A stretch of DNA of 64,000 nucleotides from Cryoendolithus antarcticus (GCA_002077065.1 NAJO01000058.1:62001-126000), one strand, 5' to 3'. Shown: positions 30,876-41,701, counted from the first letter of the stretch. Translations and numbers: made by a program. Notes: generated by a model not told the origin, from the letters alone.

Positions 30876-32576
30876 ATGGGTTCAAACATGCGTAAGTTGC
30901 ACCACTTACGAAAGCATGGCATCGTGACGTGCACGGAAGAGAGATTGATGCTAAGAGCGAAAGACAGCTGACTACAGGTGTAGATAGCATCAGGCGGGCG
31001 GCCAGGCGGCAGGCTTGGTATCACTCAGCGGACGGAGTCTTTCCTGGTCTACGCGACGAGACGTACAATCCGTTCGGACGTACCGACCCGCGTCTACGAA
31101 GAACAGCCTCTGTAGAAAGGCTCGACGGGGAGGTCTTAGACGATAGTCATCCGAAAGTTGAGGTACTCTCAAATGACCGCATTGATTCGACTCCGTCTGG
31201 AGCTGTGCTCGAGCCTTACGAAGATGCAGAGAACAAGCCACTGTCGAAGCCCATCAGCCTTTGGTCTCAGATCTGCGCCCTGTTCGGATCGTACATGACA
31301 CTTCTGCTGCTGGCAGTGCCTGTCGGAATCGCGATCAACTACGCGCACGTTGGCTCGCTTCCTATCTTCATAGTCAACTTTTTGGCGGTAGTAGCATGCA
31401 ACGCAACTCTGATGACTGCCACGCAACAGCTAGGTAAGTACCTAGGCGAGCAAGCGGAGAGCCTACTGAGTATGACCTTTGGGTGAGTCAGTTCCCAGTG
31501 AACTCCATGCTTGGCTCTTTAAGTTGACGAACGCTGATCACCCATCAAGTAATGCCGGCCAACTCATAACATCCATAATACTCTTGAAGGCCCGGCAGAT
31601 AGCGATTCTACAAGCTTCGTTGCTGGGCGGTATGCTACAGAACTTGCTAGTCATGACTGGTCTGGCCTTCTTCATCGGTGGCATAGGTCGCCAAGAGCAG
31701 TATTTCAATACCGACGCTGCGCAAACAATTAGCATGTTCTTGCTACTCGCTGTTCTCAGTCTACTGGTGCCTACAATGTCTCGCTTACTTGGCCATGCGA
31801 CTGCCGATGGTGTGCTTGCGCAGTCTCGAGGCACTGCAGTCATCATTTTGATCTCGTACGGGCTGTTCCTTATGTTCTCGTTATGGACCAACCGCGCAGC
31901 CCTGACTGAACCCTCCCGGCGTGGTCGTAAGTGGAGAATCGAAGGAGGTGAAACGATCAAGGGGCTAGCTGTCATGGGTGCCAATTCGGCAGCGTTGTCT
32001 GGAGGTCGGATCAACCAGGAGAATCTAGTGCATGATCACCTAGATGACGACGACGAGAAGAAGCCGAAGCTGACCAAGGCCTTCGCACTACTTGCCATGA
32101 TCGTCTTCACCGCTTTGCTAGCACTAAACACCGAATACGCAACGAGCAGCCTCCAGGGACTCATGGCAGAGCGTAAACTCAGCAATACCTTCATGGGCAC
32201 TGTGATCATACCCATCCTCAGCAATGATTTCATGGCATTACAGGCTGCATCCGCAGACCGGATGGACCACGCACTTCGACTGACACTCGAGCGAGCCGTG
32301 CAGATCGCCTTGATGCTAGTTCCCTTGGTCGTACTCATAGCCTGGATCATGGGCGTTGACGATCTGAGTCTCGAGTTCAACGACTTCACGGTCGGCTGTC
32401 TCTTTGCTTCGATCATCATTGTGTGCTACGTCGTGCAGCAGGGCAAGTCGAATTGGTACGATGATGCAGGCAGCGCAATATTACGCATACGGTCACTGAC
32501 TGCTACCAGGCTGATGGGAGCTCTCCTCGTCAAGGTCTTCGTCATTATCGGCATCTCTTCATACTACGTACCATGA
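30876..32576 (+). CDS. CaCA-family cation/proton antiporter homologue with altered core motifs
   Basis: Exons 30876-30891, 30978-31482 and 31550-32576 give 515 residues; the 16-base first exon (MGSNM) supplies the only good ATG. The body is like vacuolar Ca2+/H+ exchangers: a long cytosolic N terminus, about ten membrane helices, and a cytosolic acidic loop (HDHLDDDDEKKPK). The first alpha-repeat reads FGNAGQLITS, where active relatives have GNAVE, and the second reads PILSNDFMALQAA, where they have GNAAEH. Both catalytic Glu positions are therefore replaced. It may transport a different ion, act as a regulator, or be inactive. The frame is fully intact. Confidence 0.8.
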
Positions 32577-33090
32577 GTGCAGCAGCGAAATGTGAAGTCT
32601 GTTCTTATGCAAGCTTTTTTCAAGACTGGTCATTACGCTATAAATCGCACTTCTTCAATCGGCTGTCATAAATAGCGTCATGGTTGCGCACGCAGTAATG
32701 CTCACGGCTTCCACCGACTGCCACTCTTCGGCGTCACATATTGCTCCATCCTCCAGTGCCCGATCACGCGAGTGACAAAAGGAGCGGGCCGCTCGACAGG
32801 TCAAAGCGGTCGCCACTGCTAACATAGACTACACTGCGACAGCTAAACGCTGCCAATGCTGCCTTTGAGAGCTGCTCAGCAAGCGGGCACTCTCGCTAAT
32901 AGCTGAGATATCCATATAACATGGGGCCGGTATAGATCAGCCTCCTTCTGACCGTTGAGTCGCTGAGAGGTCCGCTTCTTTCGTCACTCGCGTGAACGAT
33001 CTGATTCACCACCCTCCATGAACGATTGCGTACTACCTCGCTATGTGTCCCCGATTCTTACACATGAATCGATCAGGGTGACAGTCGAGC
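32577..33090. other. Intergenic, upstream of the 5S rRNA gene
   Basis: No protein gene is recognised. It holds the 3' flank of the antiporter-like gene. Confidence 0.5.
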
Positions 33091-33209
33091 ACATACAACC
33101 ATAGGCAGCTGAAAACGCGCAAACCCGTCCGCTCTTGCATAGCTAAGCAGCTGACCGGCAGAATAGTACTGTAGTGGGTGACCATACGGGAAGTCCTGCT
33201 GTTGTATGT
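33091..33209 (+). rRNA. 5S ribosomal RNA gene (dispersed)
   Basis: A 119-base segment has the layout of fungal 5S rRNA. The ends ACATACAAC (33091-33099) and GTTGTATGT (33201-33209) are perfectly complementary and form helix I. Typical inner landmarks follow in order: CCATAGG, TGAAAAC, CCCGTCCGCTC, a TAAGC-type internal promoter element, AGTAC and GTGGGTGACCA. T-runs after the end (TTTTG, then TTTT) fit a polymerase III terminator. Some inner bases differ from common fungal 5S, but helix II still pairs (CAGCTG with CAGCTG). Dispersed single 5S genes are normal in filamentous ascomycetes. It could be a variant or weakly diverged copy. Confidence 0.85.
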
Positions 33210-33509
33210 TTTGTCGTTTTGCCAAGTTCGCGCAGTTCTGATACAGCGGGATCGAGATGGAGGCTGCTCAGGCTGGATCTTGCGAGCGTACGAGCGACTC
33301 TGCGGTGTGAACGACAGTGATCGATATCTAGTCGTCCTGTAGTGGCAAACTGGCGTGGCCGAGCGTCAAGGCAGCCGTTCCGATGCATCGAGCGGACAGA
33401 TCCACAGCTCTTATCATACAGTCCAGTATAGTACAGATATCGTTCAATTCGTGATGCCAAAGTCGCCGCATTCAAAGTCGCCATTCCACGCAATCCCTCC
33501 ACTCACATC
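33210..33509. other. Intergenic, no gene
   Basis: Between the 5S gene and the 3' end of PET191. A tRNA-like A-box string near 33351 lacks the rest of a tRNA. Confidence 0.5.
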
Positions 33510-33954
33510 TCACTTCTTCCTCACATCCTCCACTCCATCATTGCGAATCCACGCCTCCACCCCCTCCCTCTCCAACTCCCTTCCATCCGTTTCCGGCGGC
33601 CCAACACCCTCATACCCGCCCTTCCCAGCATACAGCATACTCCCCTTCTCGCCTCCCCCAGCCTCTAACTCCTGACTCGTGGAAATAGGTTTGTTACCGC
33701 GGAAGCGTTTGCGCATGTCTACTTGGCCACGCTTGCAGTCTGAGTAGCCGCGTATGAGCTGGTGGCATTGCGTTGGGAGGGTTGCGTTTAGGGTGGCGTC
33801 CTTGAGGCAGGAGGCGGGGGTGTTGCGGTTTATGAGGACGCAGTCGGAGGATTGGAGGCAGGTTGCTAGGGCGGCGCCTGGAGTGTTGGAATTAGTAGAG
33901 GGCTAGAGCATCTGATTCGAGCAGCGTACGGATATCTTTGCAGGATGCAGGCAT
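33510..33954 (-). CDS. PET191: Cytochrome c oxidase assembly protein Pet191
   Basis: Exons 33954-33930 (25 bases) and 33877-33510 give 130 residues. The joined protein starts MPASCKDIRAALATCLQSSD and continues to CHQLIRGYSDC, both with CX9C spacing, then RGQVDMRKRFRGNKP, the conserved Pet191 end. It is an intermembrane-space twin-CX9C protein imported by the Mia40 pathway and needed for complex IV assembly. The C-terminal extension (about 55 residues, Gly/Glu-rich) is variable in fungi. The tiny first exon was recognised only by restoring the family's N terminus, with donor gtacg and acceptor ctccag in phase. Confidence 0.92.
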
Positions 33955-34348
33955 GGTTCGGGGTGGTGTAGATGGAGGGGATGGCGGACTAGAGGGACGC
34001 TGGACAGGTAGACTTTGACTGCGAAGAACAGAAAGATGTGGAAACGCGCAACAGGGATCTCGTAAATAGATGGGCGGACTTTGATATGCGTACAAGTATG
34101 TACAATCCCATGCAGTCCATCTGATGACGGCCATGCATTCACATGCCGCGCACGGACACATTCACGAGCTTCGAGTTGGCCAACAAAGAGCCCCTAACAA
34201 TGCGCGGTGGAGACGGGACAGCCAGCTTCGTCTCCACAGGCGCATTCTGCCCGTAGTCTCCCTGCTCCTCGCCATGTCGAGCGTCTCTTCCCAGACCATG
34301 GATCGATAGCATTGGAGATCCCCTTGCGCTTCCAACTACAACGTCAAC
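33955..34348. other. Divergent promoter region
   Basis: Between the starts of PET191 (minus) and the steryl ester hydrolase (plus). No gene is recognised. Confidence 0.5.
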
Positions 34349-36493
34349 ATGCCCCGAGTCCCCTTCGTTGGCCGACTCTCGCTGCGGGACTACGTCGCCC
34401 TGATCACCTCCTTCGCCCTACTAGCCCTCGAGGTCATCATCCGGACTATCACTCTCCTACTCCCTGGACCCATCGTCCGCTGGTTCTACCGAGCTAGTCG
34501 CAATGCCTTCAACAGACTCTCCTCGCCCGCTTCGCGACATAGTCGCAACAGGAAGAAGGCCGTCTCGAGTCCCATAGCCCAGGCAAACGACTTCTTGGAT
34601 CTCTGCGACCTGTATGGGTATACTGCCGAGGAGCACATCGTACAGACTGGAGACGGCTATTTGCTTGGAGTGCACAGGTTGGGCTACAAGCGAGGGGAGG
34701 AGGACCAGAAAGTCAATGCTGGGCCGGGTAGTGTGCAGAAGAAGGTCGTCTACCTGCATCATGGCTTGATGATGAACTCTGAAGTCTGGGTCTGCCTTAC
34801 CGAGCGAGAGCGCTGCCTACCCTTTATGTTGGTCGAACAAGGCTTCGACGTCTGGCTAGGCAACAATCGCGGAAACAAATACAGCAAGAAGTCACTCCAT
34901 ACAACCCCAGACAAGATCGCTTTCTGGAGCTTCAGCATGGATCAATTCGCCTTCCACGACATCCCAGACACCATAGACTACGTCCTCAGCACCACTAAAC
35001 AGCCAAGTCTAAGCTATATCGGCTTCAGCCAAGGCACCGCTCAAGCCTTTGCAACGCTGTCCATCCACCCGATGCTGAATGAGAAAGTTGACGTCTTCGT
35101 CGCGCTTGCTCCGGCTATGGCTCCACCGGGACTGGCCGGCGGTATCGTCGCCTCTCTCGTCAAGTCGTCGCCTGAGATCCTCTACCTCGCTTTCGGACGA
35201 CGTGCAATCTTTGGCTCAGCAACGATGTGGCAAGCCTTGCTGTATCCAGCGATATTCACCTGGTTTATCGACAAGAGTCTCAGCTTCTTGTTCGGCTGGC
35301 ATACCAACAACATCACTGCGCATCAGAAGATGGCTGCCTATCCTCACTTGTACTCTTTCAGCAGCGTCAAGACAGTCGTGCACTGGTTCCAGATCATCCG
35401 ACACGGCACATTCCAGATGTTCGACGATGAGGGCTCGAGTCCGCTGGCGGTAGGGAAGGGGAGTAAGTACTACAAAATCGCCAAGTTCCCGACGCGGAAC
35501 ATCAAGACGCCCATCGTGCTTGTGTACGGAGGGAGCGACAGCCTGGTTGACATCGAGCTCATGCTCCGCGAGCTACCGCGACACACAGTCGCAAAGTGCA
35601 TTAAGAAGTACGAGCATCTCGATCTCCTCTGGGCACATGACGTGGCCGAGCTAGTCTTCCCGCATGTACTGGAAGCGTTGCAGACGTACGCCATGCCAGC
35701 TGGAGGGCCGCAAAAGAGCTGGAAAGCCATCGACTGCGCCATCAACGACAGACAAAGTCTCGGCGCGAACGGCAGCTCAACACTCGAGGGCTCCGGCTCA
35801 GATCGCAGCCTCCGTCTCATCACACAAGACCAACGACTCCGTCAAGCCTACGATTGGGGCCTTGATAGCTCGACACCGGACGAACAGCTCGATGAGAGTG
35901 AAGGCGATGAAAAAGCAGATGACGGACCGGAGCGTTTCGCTCTCTCGCCCACGCCCAAAGCGCCTTCTCTACTAGCTGCTCTGCAGACCCCGGAAAGGAA
36001 CCATGTACGTAACTCCTCCGCTCTGGACGCACACACCGCTGAAACTACACGCCGCAGGATCACATCGCCACGGCAACTACACCCTGAGACGCTCCTTACT
36101 ATGCCGTTACGGCGTTCGTCGATACCAACTCGCTCCTCGAATACCCAACAAGCCACTCCCCAGTCCTCAAACTCACGCCCACAGACTCCAGTGAGATCGT
36201 CACATCGAAGAATAGGCTCTCTCCCGGTCTCCTACATCCCCTCGATCGCGTCTCCGACATCACCAGTCACTGCACAAGCGAAGAGCGAGGCTACCGTGAG
36301 AGGTGCGCCGAGGCCTACAAGACCGGAGGGATGGTGGAGCTCGACTAGTGAGTCCACTGCAGAAAGCTCTCCCACCAGGACGAAGACTGAGGCGGTAGAG
36401 ACGTCGCTGTGGGAGGGTAGGGACGTGGGGCTGGTGGAGGACGGTGACGGGAGGAGAAGGAAAGGGATTGGAGATCGGAGAGGAGGTGGATGA
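34349..36493 (+). CDS. Steryl ester hydrolase (Tgl1/Yeh family)
   Basis: Intronless, 714 residues. An N-terminal hydrophobic segment (DYVALITSFALLALEVIIRTI) anchors it in the ER or lipid droplet membrane. The alpha/beta-hydrolase lipase domain follows, with the family start DLYGYTAEEHIVQTGDGYLL, oxyanion region LHHGLMM, nucleophile Ser227 in GFSQG, Asp in YGGSDSLVD (about 396) and His in YEHLDLLW (about 423). This order is that of acid-lipase-type steryl ester hydrolases, which free sterols from lipid droplets. The last 250 residues are a long disordered Ser/Thr/Pro/Arg-rich tail, probably regulatory, longer than in yeast relatives. Confidence 0.92.
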   Translation: MPRVPFVGRLSLRDYVALITSFALLALEVIIRTITLLLPGPIVRWFYRASRNAFNRLSSPASRHSRNRKKAVSSPIAQANDFLDLCDLYGYTAEEHIVQTGDGYLLGVHRLGYKRGEEDQKVNAGPGSVQKKVVYLHHGLMMNSEVWVCLTERERCLPFMLVEQGFDVWLGNNRGNKYSKKSLHTTPDKIAFWSFSMDQFAFHDIPDTIDYVLSTTKQPSLSYIGFSQGTAQAFATLSIHPMLNEKVDVFVALAPAMAPPGLAGGIVASLVKSSPEILYLAFGRRAIFGSATMWQALLYPAIFTWFIDKSLSFLFGWHTNNITAHQKMAAYPHLYSFSSVKTVVHWFQIIRHGTFQMFDDEGSSPLAVGKGSKYYKIAKFPTRNIKTPIVLVYGGSDSLVDIELMLRELPRHTVAKCIKKYEHLDLLWAHDVAELVFPHVLEALQTYAMPAGGPQKSWKAIDCAINDRQSLGANGSSTLEGSGSDRSLRLITQDQRLRQAYDWGLDSSTPDEQLDESEGDEKADDGPERFALSPTPKAPSLLAALQTPERNHVRNSSALDAHTAETTRRRITSPRQLHPETLLTMPLRRSSIPTRSSNTQQATPQSSNSRPQTPVRSSHRRIGSLPVSYIPSIASPTSPVTAQAKSEATVRGAPRPTRPEGWWSSTSESTAESSPTRTKTEAVETSLWEGRDVGLVEDGDGRRRKGIGDRRGGG

Positions 36494-37144
36494 TGCCGTA
36501 GATTGGAGGGCAACTTTAGCGCGTTGTGCAGAGCAGTATTCCGACTGCGTCCTCAACTATATCCCGGCTCGATCTGTGTTCGTCCGCGCCTCCAACCGCT
36601 TGTTCGCTGCCGCACATCATCAGCCTTGGCGCTAGCGCCAGGAAACGAGCGATCCTCTTCGGCGACCGTACCCTATCCTTGATCCTTGATACTGACTCGT
36701 AACGTCAGCTCCTATCACCATAAAAAGGCCACTGCATCATCGCTCACCGTAGACCATCTCGAAGATCAGGCAGGACACACTGCTGGCCCTTGCTACTGAT
36801 TTGCGCCCACGCTGTTGACAGCTTGAGTCTCTCCACGGCTGTACAACACTACTCTTCTCGGTCCCAGGTCCTAGCTAAAAACAAGACCGTGTCCTCGAAC
36901 GAGCGGCACGATGCCTATTACGTGAGCTCTGGCTGTATATCGGTATGGCGATCTGTCGGTGGCGTGTCTGCGGGCCGTAGACTCTGCGACGGAGGATTTG
37001 CATCCTGGTACGGGCTCGCTGCCGGGGAGATGTCGGTTTAGGTAGCTTGCTGGAGCCGCCCTGTGTGATAATTCACTCACTCAAGACTTGGCATTGCTCT
37101 AAAGCGTTAGCTTTGCGAGAGGCTGCAATTAAAGATCTCATCGC
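36494..37144. other. Intergenic between convergent genes
   Basis: No gene is recognised between the hydrolase and the SGNH gene, both of which end here. Confidence 0.5.
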
Positions 37145-37951
37145 TCAAGGTTCCGGCACCCAGCCTCTCGCAACTACGTCCTGGATACCCGTGAACCACA
37201 GATCCGCCATCTTCGCGTAGCCTTCTGGACTCGGATGCGCAAAGTCCACGAGATCCGCCGCGGTAATGGGACCGTGGGACATATCCACCAGCGCAATCCG
37301 TCGGCCGAAGTAAGCGCGCTGGGCGACAACATCTACAGAGCACCTCACATTAGTCGTACCCACACCCTACAGTTCATGGAACTCACAGCTGATCCTCTCA
37401 TTGATAGCATCAACATTCCTCTGCGTCTCCAGCCCCTCAGCGAATTCCGCTGGATCGACCGGAATAATCCTCGCCACTAGCACCGCCGCCCGAGGCCAAA
37501 ACTCGGTCACGAGATCAATCAGCTTCTCTACCTCCCCTATGCCGGCAATAGGCTCCGGCTCATGCGCATAAGCAGCCAATGCCGCGTCATTCACCCCCGC
37601 ATGCAACAAGACGAGATTCGGATCCACACTATCATGCATTTCTGTCGCCGCCTGAGCGATCACGGTCGACGTCGCCCCACCGTGGCCTTCATGGTGCGGT
37701 TGGCTGAAGTTTCCAGAGACGTATGAGCCTAGGAATGTGGTGTGCGTGTGGGCGGTTGTGAGGAGGTCGTAGAGGGGTTTGCGGTAGCCGTTGCCGGAGG
37801 GGTCTTTCCAGCCGAGAGTTATGCTGTCGCCTAGGGGGAGGATGGCGAGGGCTTTGCCGTTCAGCGAGGTTGCGCGGAAGAAAGGTGGGGAGGGGGAGGG
37901 AGCAGATAGAACAGAGAGCGCGAGGCTCAGGAACACTAGGAAAGAGCGCAT
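37145..37951 (-). CDS. Secreted SGNH/GDSL esterase
   Basis: Exons 37951-37387 and 37332-37145 give 250 residues. A signal peptide (MRSFLVFLSLALSVLSA) precedes the SGNH blocks: nucleophile Ser43 in LPLGDSITLGW, oxyanion Gly in HGGAT, Asn in HAGVNDAA, and the Asp/His pair in DFAHPSPEGY. It resembles carbohydrate-esterase-like SGNH hydrolases acting on acetylated polysaccharides outside the cell; the substrate is not certain. The splice joins ERIS to YVVAQRAYFG in phase. Upstream ATGs in the open frame (to 38167) are not needed, because the signal peptide starts at 37951. Confidence 0.9.
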
Positions 37952-39064
37952 GGCATGCTGTGGCGAGGACGAAGAGGATGTACAAGGAGAGCTGAAGTGA
38001 GTAGGAGAGAGGGTCGGGGACAAAGTGGAGTGCTCACGATATTGCGGGACTGCCGCTTGGGTTCGCAACGGCGTACCGCGAAGGTGTGTCCATACTTTTG
38101 TGGCTGACCGTTTCTCGAGATCGTCGTGCCTCGGTGTTTTTCGGAGGGTGTGTACTCGACTATGCACCGGTTCTACAAGGCAGCAAGTGCCATGTGCTTA
38201 TGATAGATCATTCTGGCGCACCGGCGCAGTATCTTCACTTGAAGACCGTGGTCGTTGCCGCGCTTTCTGCGTCCTGTCAGCATGCAAAGGGGCAGTGGCG
38301 TGACTTGTGAACCATCGCCGGGACCTGTCGAGAAAAGCACCCAGCAGAAGAGCCTGTCTTAGAGGGTCTGGCAGTGAGATCCAAGATCGTCTGCCATATG
38401 CGAGTCCAAGGAGAGGTTCCAGTTGTGGCTTTCGGATACGTTCTGTCAGATCGTGACCCGAAAATGGTCGAGAGGACTTGGACAAGTTCGGACGACTACA
38501 GGCCGAGCCGTGCTACGCGTGCATAAGCTTTGCTATCAGCATCACCACGATCTGCCGCTAGCAGGGGATCCCAGTATGAGAGTCCCTCCACTGTTTGTTT
38601 TCGGCATGCATCATATGAGGTACATGTGTTCGATGGCAAAGCATCAGCAAGTGGATAGCCTTATTGTGACCGGATAGAGCAGCCGACATACCTCTTCGGA
38701 CGAGAACGCAGTCTTGAAACATCTATAGCTCTGGAGCTCCTGCATGGACTGCGCAGGCATCCGAATGACAACAGAAGCGGGCCACTCGCGAAGTCGACAC
38801 GATTGACACCGGTAGTGCATGCCACATTGCGATCCCTAAGCGCAGCCAGTGCCACCTAAGAGAGCTCTTAGATGGCATAGCACTCTCGTCGACAGCGGAG
38901 TTATTGATATACTATCGCGGCGTTGCACATATCAGCATTCTCCATCACGAGGAGTCAATGAGAGGTCCGTGTCTTCCGCCATCCACGTTGCGGAGAATTG
39001 TCTCGCAGCACTATCGACTTGGCGCAGCTGAGCATCGACGAGACCAACTGATGTGTCCCGCACA
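37952..39064. other. Divergent intergenic region, 1.1 kb
   Basis: Lies between the starts of the SGNH gene (minus) and the Rieske-DUF455 gene (plus). Short frames show no domain; both promoters should lie here. Confidence 0.5.
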
Positions 39065-40417
39065 ATGACTTCGATCGTAAGTCTCGGCCACCACGCCTCT
39101 CTGGCTCACACTCGCTACATCATCTCCCTCTCTTCCGGCTCCCAGAAAATTCTCTTCCGCCTTCCGACTCTGGGCTCAACGGGATCTACCATCGCTGACA
39201 CAAGCAACTCCACATTAGGATGGACCTACTATGCCATGGGGTCAGAATGTCCCCACGCCGGTGGCCCCATGGCAGACTCGCACGTCGATCTCGAGGACTC
39301 TGGCTACGTGGCGAGCTGTCCTTGGCATGCATATGACTTTGATTTACGTACGGGCGAGTCCAGCTTTGGTGTGAAGGCATGTGTCTTCCCCGTGGTAATC
39401 ATCGATGACTTGATCAGCGTGGAGGTGCCTGGATGTGGTGTGACGCTCGTAGGCATGGAAGGCGTTAGTGAGGTTGTCGAGTTCAAGCACGATGGCACAG
39501 TCAAGGACACTGCCAAGAGAATGGAGCTTGGGGACGATGCGACTATGTGCGAATGGTGTGTTCACATTCTGAACACATCAGATCCGGAGAAGAAGATCGA
39601 GCTTACCACCCAACTATTCTCGACATTCGCCACAAGAGAGCAGACCTCCAATGCTATACCAATAGGCGCTGGCACTGTCATACCTCCAGACGAGCCCCCT
39701 CGAGAAGCCTTACAAGCCGTGAAGCCATGGGAGATGCCTAACCCTGGCCGAGGCGGTACGCTAAAGTCTCGTATCACAATGCTGCACGCGCTGGCGAATG
39801 TAGAACAATGGGCCATTGATCTCGCTTTGGACATATGCGTTCGCTTCGCTGCTTTCCGCGTCTCCCCACCCACGGGCAGTGGCGACGAGCCGCAGCCACT
39901 ACCGCGCACCTTCTTCTACGACTGGCTAAGGGTAGCGAACGATGAGGCCAAACACTTCAGCCTCCTCCGTGCCCGGCTCGAAGCTATGGGATCTCACTTC
40001 GGGGCACTCCCAGTCCATCACGGGCTATGGGAGTCCGCTCGCTTAACCTCGGAAGACTTGCGAGCACGCATCAGCATCATCGCCCTCGTCCACGAAGCGC
40101 GAGGCCTTGACATCAATCCTCTCACGATAGCCAAGTTTCGCACTGCAAAAGACCTGGACAGTGTAGGTGTTCTAGAGATCATCCACCGAGATGAGGTCAC
40201 GCACGTTACGACTGGGCATCGGTGGCTGAGTTGGATCTGCGAGCAAGAGGGCACGCAGCCGGTGGAGGTGTTCAGAGGGTATGTGATGAAGTACTTCCGG
40301 GGAGCTGTGAAGGGACCGTTCAACGCTGAGGCTAGGGCTGAGGCTGGTATGGATGCTTGTTACTACACTGATCTGGCTGGGGGACCGGCGAGAGGACATG
40401 TGGTCGCGGGCGGTTGA
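39065..40417 (+). CDS. Rieske [2Fe-2S] domain fused to DUF455 ferritin-like domain
   Basis: Intronless, 450 residues from ATG MTSIVSLGHH. The N-terminal Rieske domain has both ligand pairs: CPHAGGPM (Cys-x-His) and CPWHAYDFD (Cys-x2-His), about residues 62-90. The C-terminal DUF455 domain has VEQWAIDLALD, NDEAKHF, VHEARGLD and RDEVTHVTTGHRW, that is, two Glu-containing helices and two ExxH motifs, as in di-iron ferritin-like proteins. An oxygenase or hydroxylase with a built-in electron donor is a reasonable inference. Related Rieske/DUF455 proteins occur in other fungi. The substrate is unknown and the neighbours give no clue. Confidence 0.88.
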   Translation: MTSIVSLGHHASLAHTRYIISLSSGSQKILFRLPTLGSTGSTIADTSNSTLGWTYYAMGSECPHAGGPMADSHVDLEDSGYVASCPWHAYDFDLRTGESSFGVKACVFPVVIIDDLISVEVPGCGVTLVGMEGVSEVVEFKHDGTVKDTAKRMELGDDATMCEWCVHILNTSDPEKKIELTTQLFSTFATREQTSNAIPIGAGTVIPPDEPPREALQAVKPWEMPNPGRGGTLKSRITMLHALANVEQWAIDLALDICVRFAAFRVSPPTGSGDEPQPLPRTFFYDWLRVANDEAKHFSLLRARLEAMGSHFGALPVHHGLWESARLTSEDLRARISIIALVHEARGLDINPLTIAKFRTAKDLDSVGVLEIIHRDEVTHVTTGHRWLSWICEQEGTQPVEVFRGYVMKYFRGAVKGPFNAEARAEAGMDACYYTDLAGGPARGHVVAGG

Positions 40418-40892
40418 GCTGTTTCTGCTTCCGACAATGAAAACCTCGTCTTGGCCAGTAGATGACAGGACTTGCTCTCGACAAAGTGTGGTACGGCAGC
40501 TTCTCACCTCCGGCGCACTTTACAGAAGCACACGATCGCTACAGGCTGTATAGGAGAGCAATGCGCCAACGACTTCAGACGATTACCAGCGCTCGGACTT
40601 CACAGAGTCACCATCGTCTTCAAGGAAGATGTCTTGCTGGCGGACCCGTATCAACATAATCGAGACCGCTGCTTCTCCCATGGTGCAGCGCTTGATCTCA
40701 ATAGCAGTCTCCTGATCGGCGTCTGCCCTAGCCACCTCATCAGAGTAGTCAAGGAGCGGAATCTGGGCTGACAGCTGGCCGTCGTCGATGTGATACATGG
40801 AGAGCCGTTGGTGCGTCGCGACATCTCTGTCGATGCTCGAGCGATAGCCACAGATCCGAAATTGCATACTGCACAAGCGACACCATGTTCCG
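40418..40892. other. Intergenic with one unassigned minus frame
   Basis: A minus frame at 40876-40583 (up to 97 codons, containing YHIDDGQLSAQIPLL) looks mildly coding but has no recognised domain. It may be further debris of the HET relic next to it. Confidence 0.35.
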
Positions 40893-41340
40893 TCACCGCA
40901 GGGTTCGAGCAGTAGTCAGAAGACGTAGACGGACGATCCGTTGTTGGAAGACGAACTTATAGATCTCTGGGCCAATTTGCTCACTACCACGAACGAGATA
41001 GACAGTACCTTCATACCTCGCGACAACACGACATCGAGTCGGAAGCACAGTGGAAAGCGCAGCTACGCCACAATTTGCATGCCCGCTGATGCACTTGACG
41101 AGCCACGTCTTTGCAAGCCCCAAGCATCCATCGTCCTGCGCACTAGCCGCCCGTACACGGCCGAAGAAGTGGACGCGATCACTCGGCATCTCGTCTGGCA
41201 GCGCACATACTTCGAAGTACGCAAGCGTGCGACCTCGACGCTTGTCGGTCGGCGAGGACTGCGCGGCGATCGCGAGTGGCGCCCGACTCCGCTCTGGCTT
41301 CCAATTGTCAATGTCCACGTAGACAGGCTGAGCGCTCGGA
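40893..41340 (-). pseudogene. Truncated HET-domain (heterokaryon incompatibility) relic
   Basis: The frame reads VDIDNWKPERSRAPLAIAA, then a region to LAKTWLVKCISGHANC and STVLPTRC...YLVRGSEQIGP, ending in a stop at 40893. This is the usual lead-in of fungal HET proteins (WL-x-C-x6-C, LPTR, LVRG-type strand just before the HET motif LSYCWG). The HET domain itself is missing and the last 25 codons look unrelated. The 5' side is closed by an in-frame TGA near 41350 and has no ATG. A relic of a self/non-self recognition gene is the best reading. Confidence 0.5.
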
Positions 41341-41701
41341 GCCTCATGACTCTCCCATCAGTGAGCTCAGCACCGTTGATAAGCCGCAGGACTTGGTGCA
41401 TAATGGCTGCACACAGATCGCACTTGCTTGCGCAGTTTTCCAGGGCAAACAGCTTGTGCTTGGACCAGCGGTGCGAGCGGAATACGCCATCGCGCTTTTC
41501 ACCCGGCTTACGAACTTCTCCATAGTTCGGTGTTGCCCAGTGCTCCGTTGCTCAGTGCTGTAGAGAGCCCTTTGGAGCATTTTCCGATGCAATGAAAAGG
41601 CTACGGATATCGAATAATTCGCATCTTCCGCAAAGTCTGGTGCGCTGTTGCAGGTCCCGTCGCCCTCACATGACGCACCAGAAATATATAGAATTCTGAC
41701 C
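41341..41701. other. Intergenic, no gene
   Basis: Nothing recognised between the HET relic and the F-box gene. Confidence 0.5.

Noticed and set aside
33343..33420. tRNA-like string (TGGCCGAGCGTCAAGGC) as in Ser/Leu tRNAs
   Set aside because: No matching B-box (GGTTCGANNCC) or foldable acceptor and anticodon arms follow.
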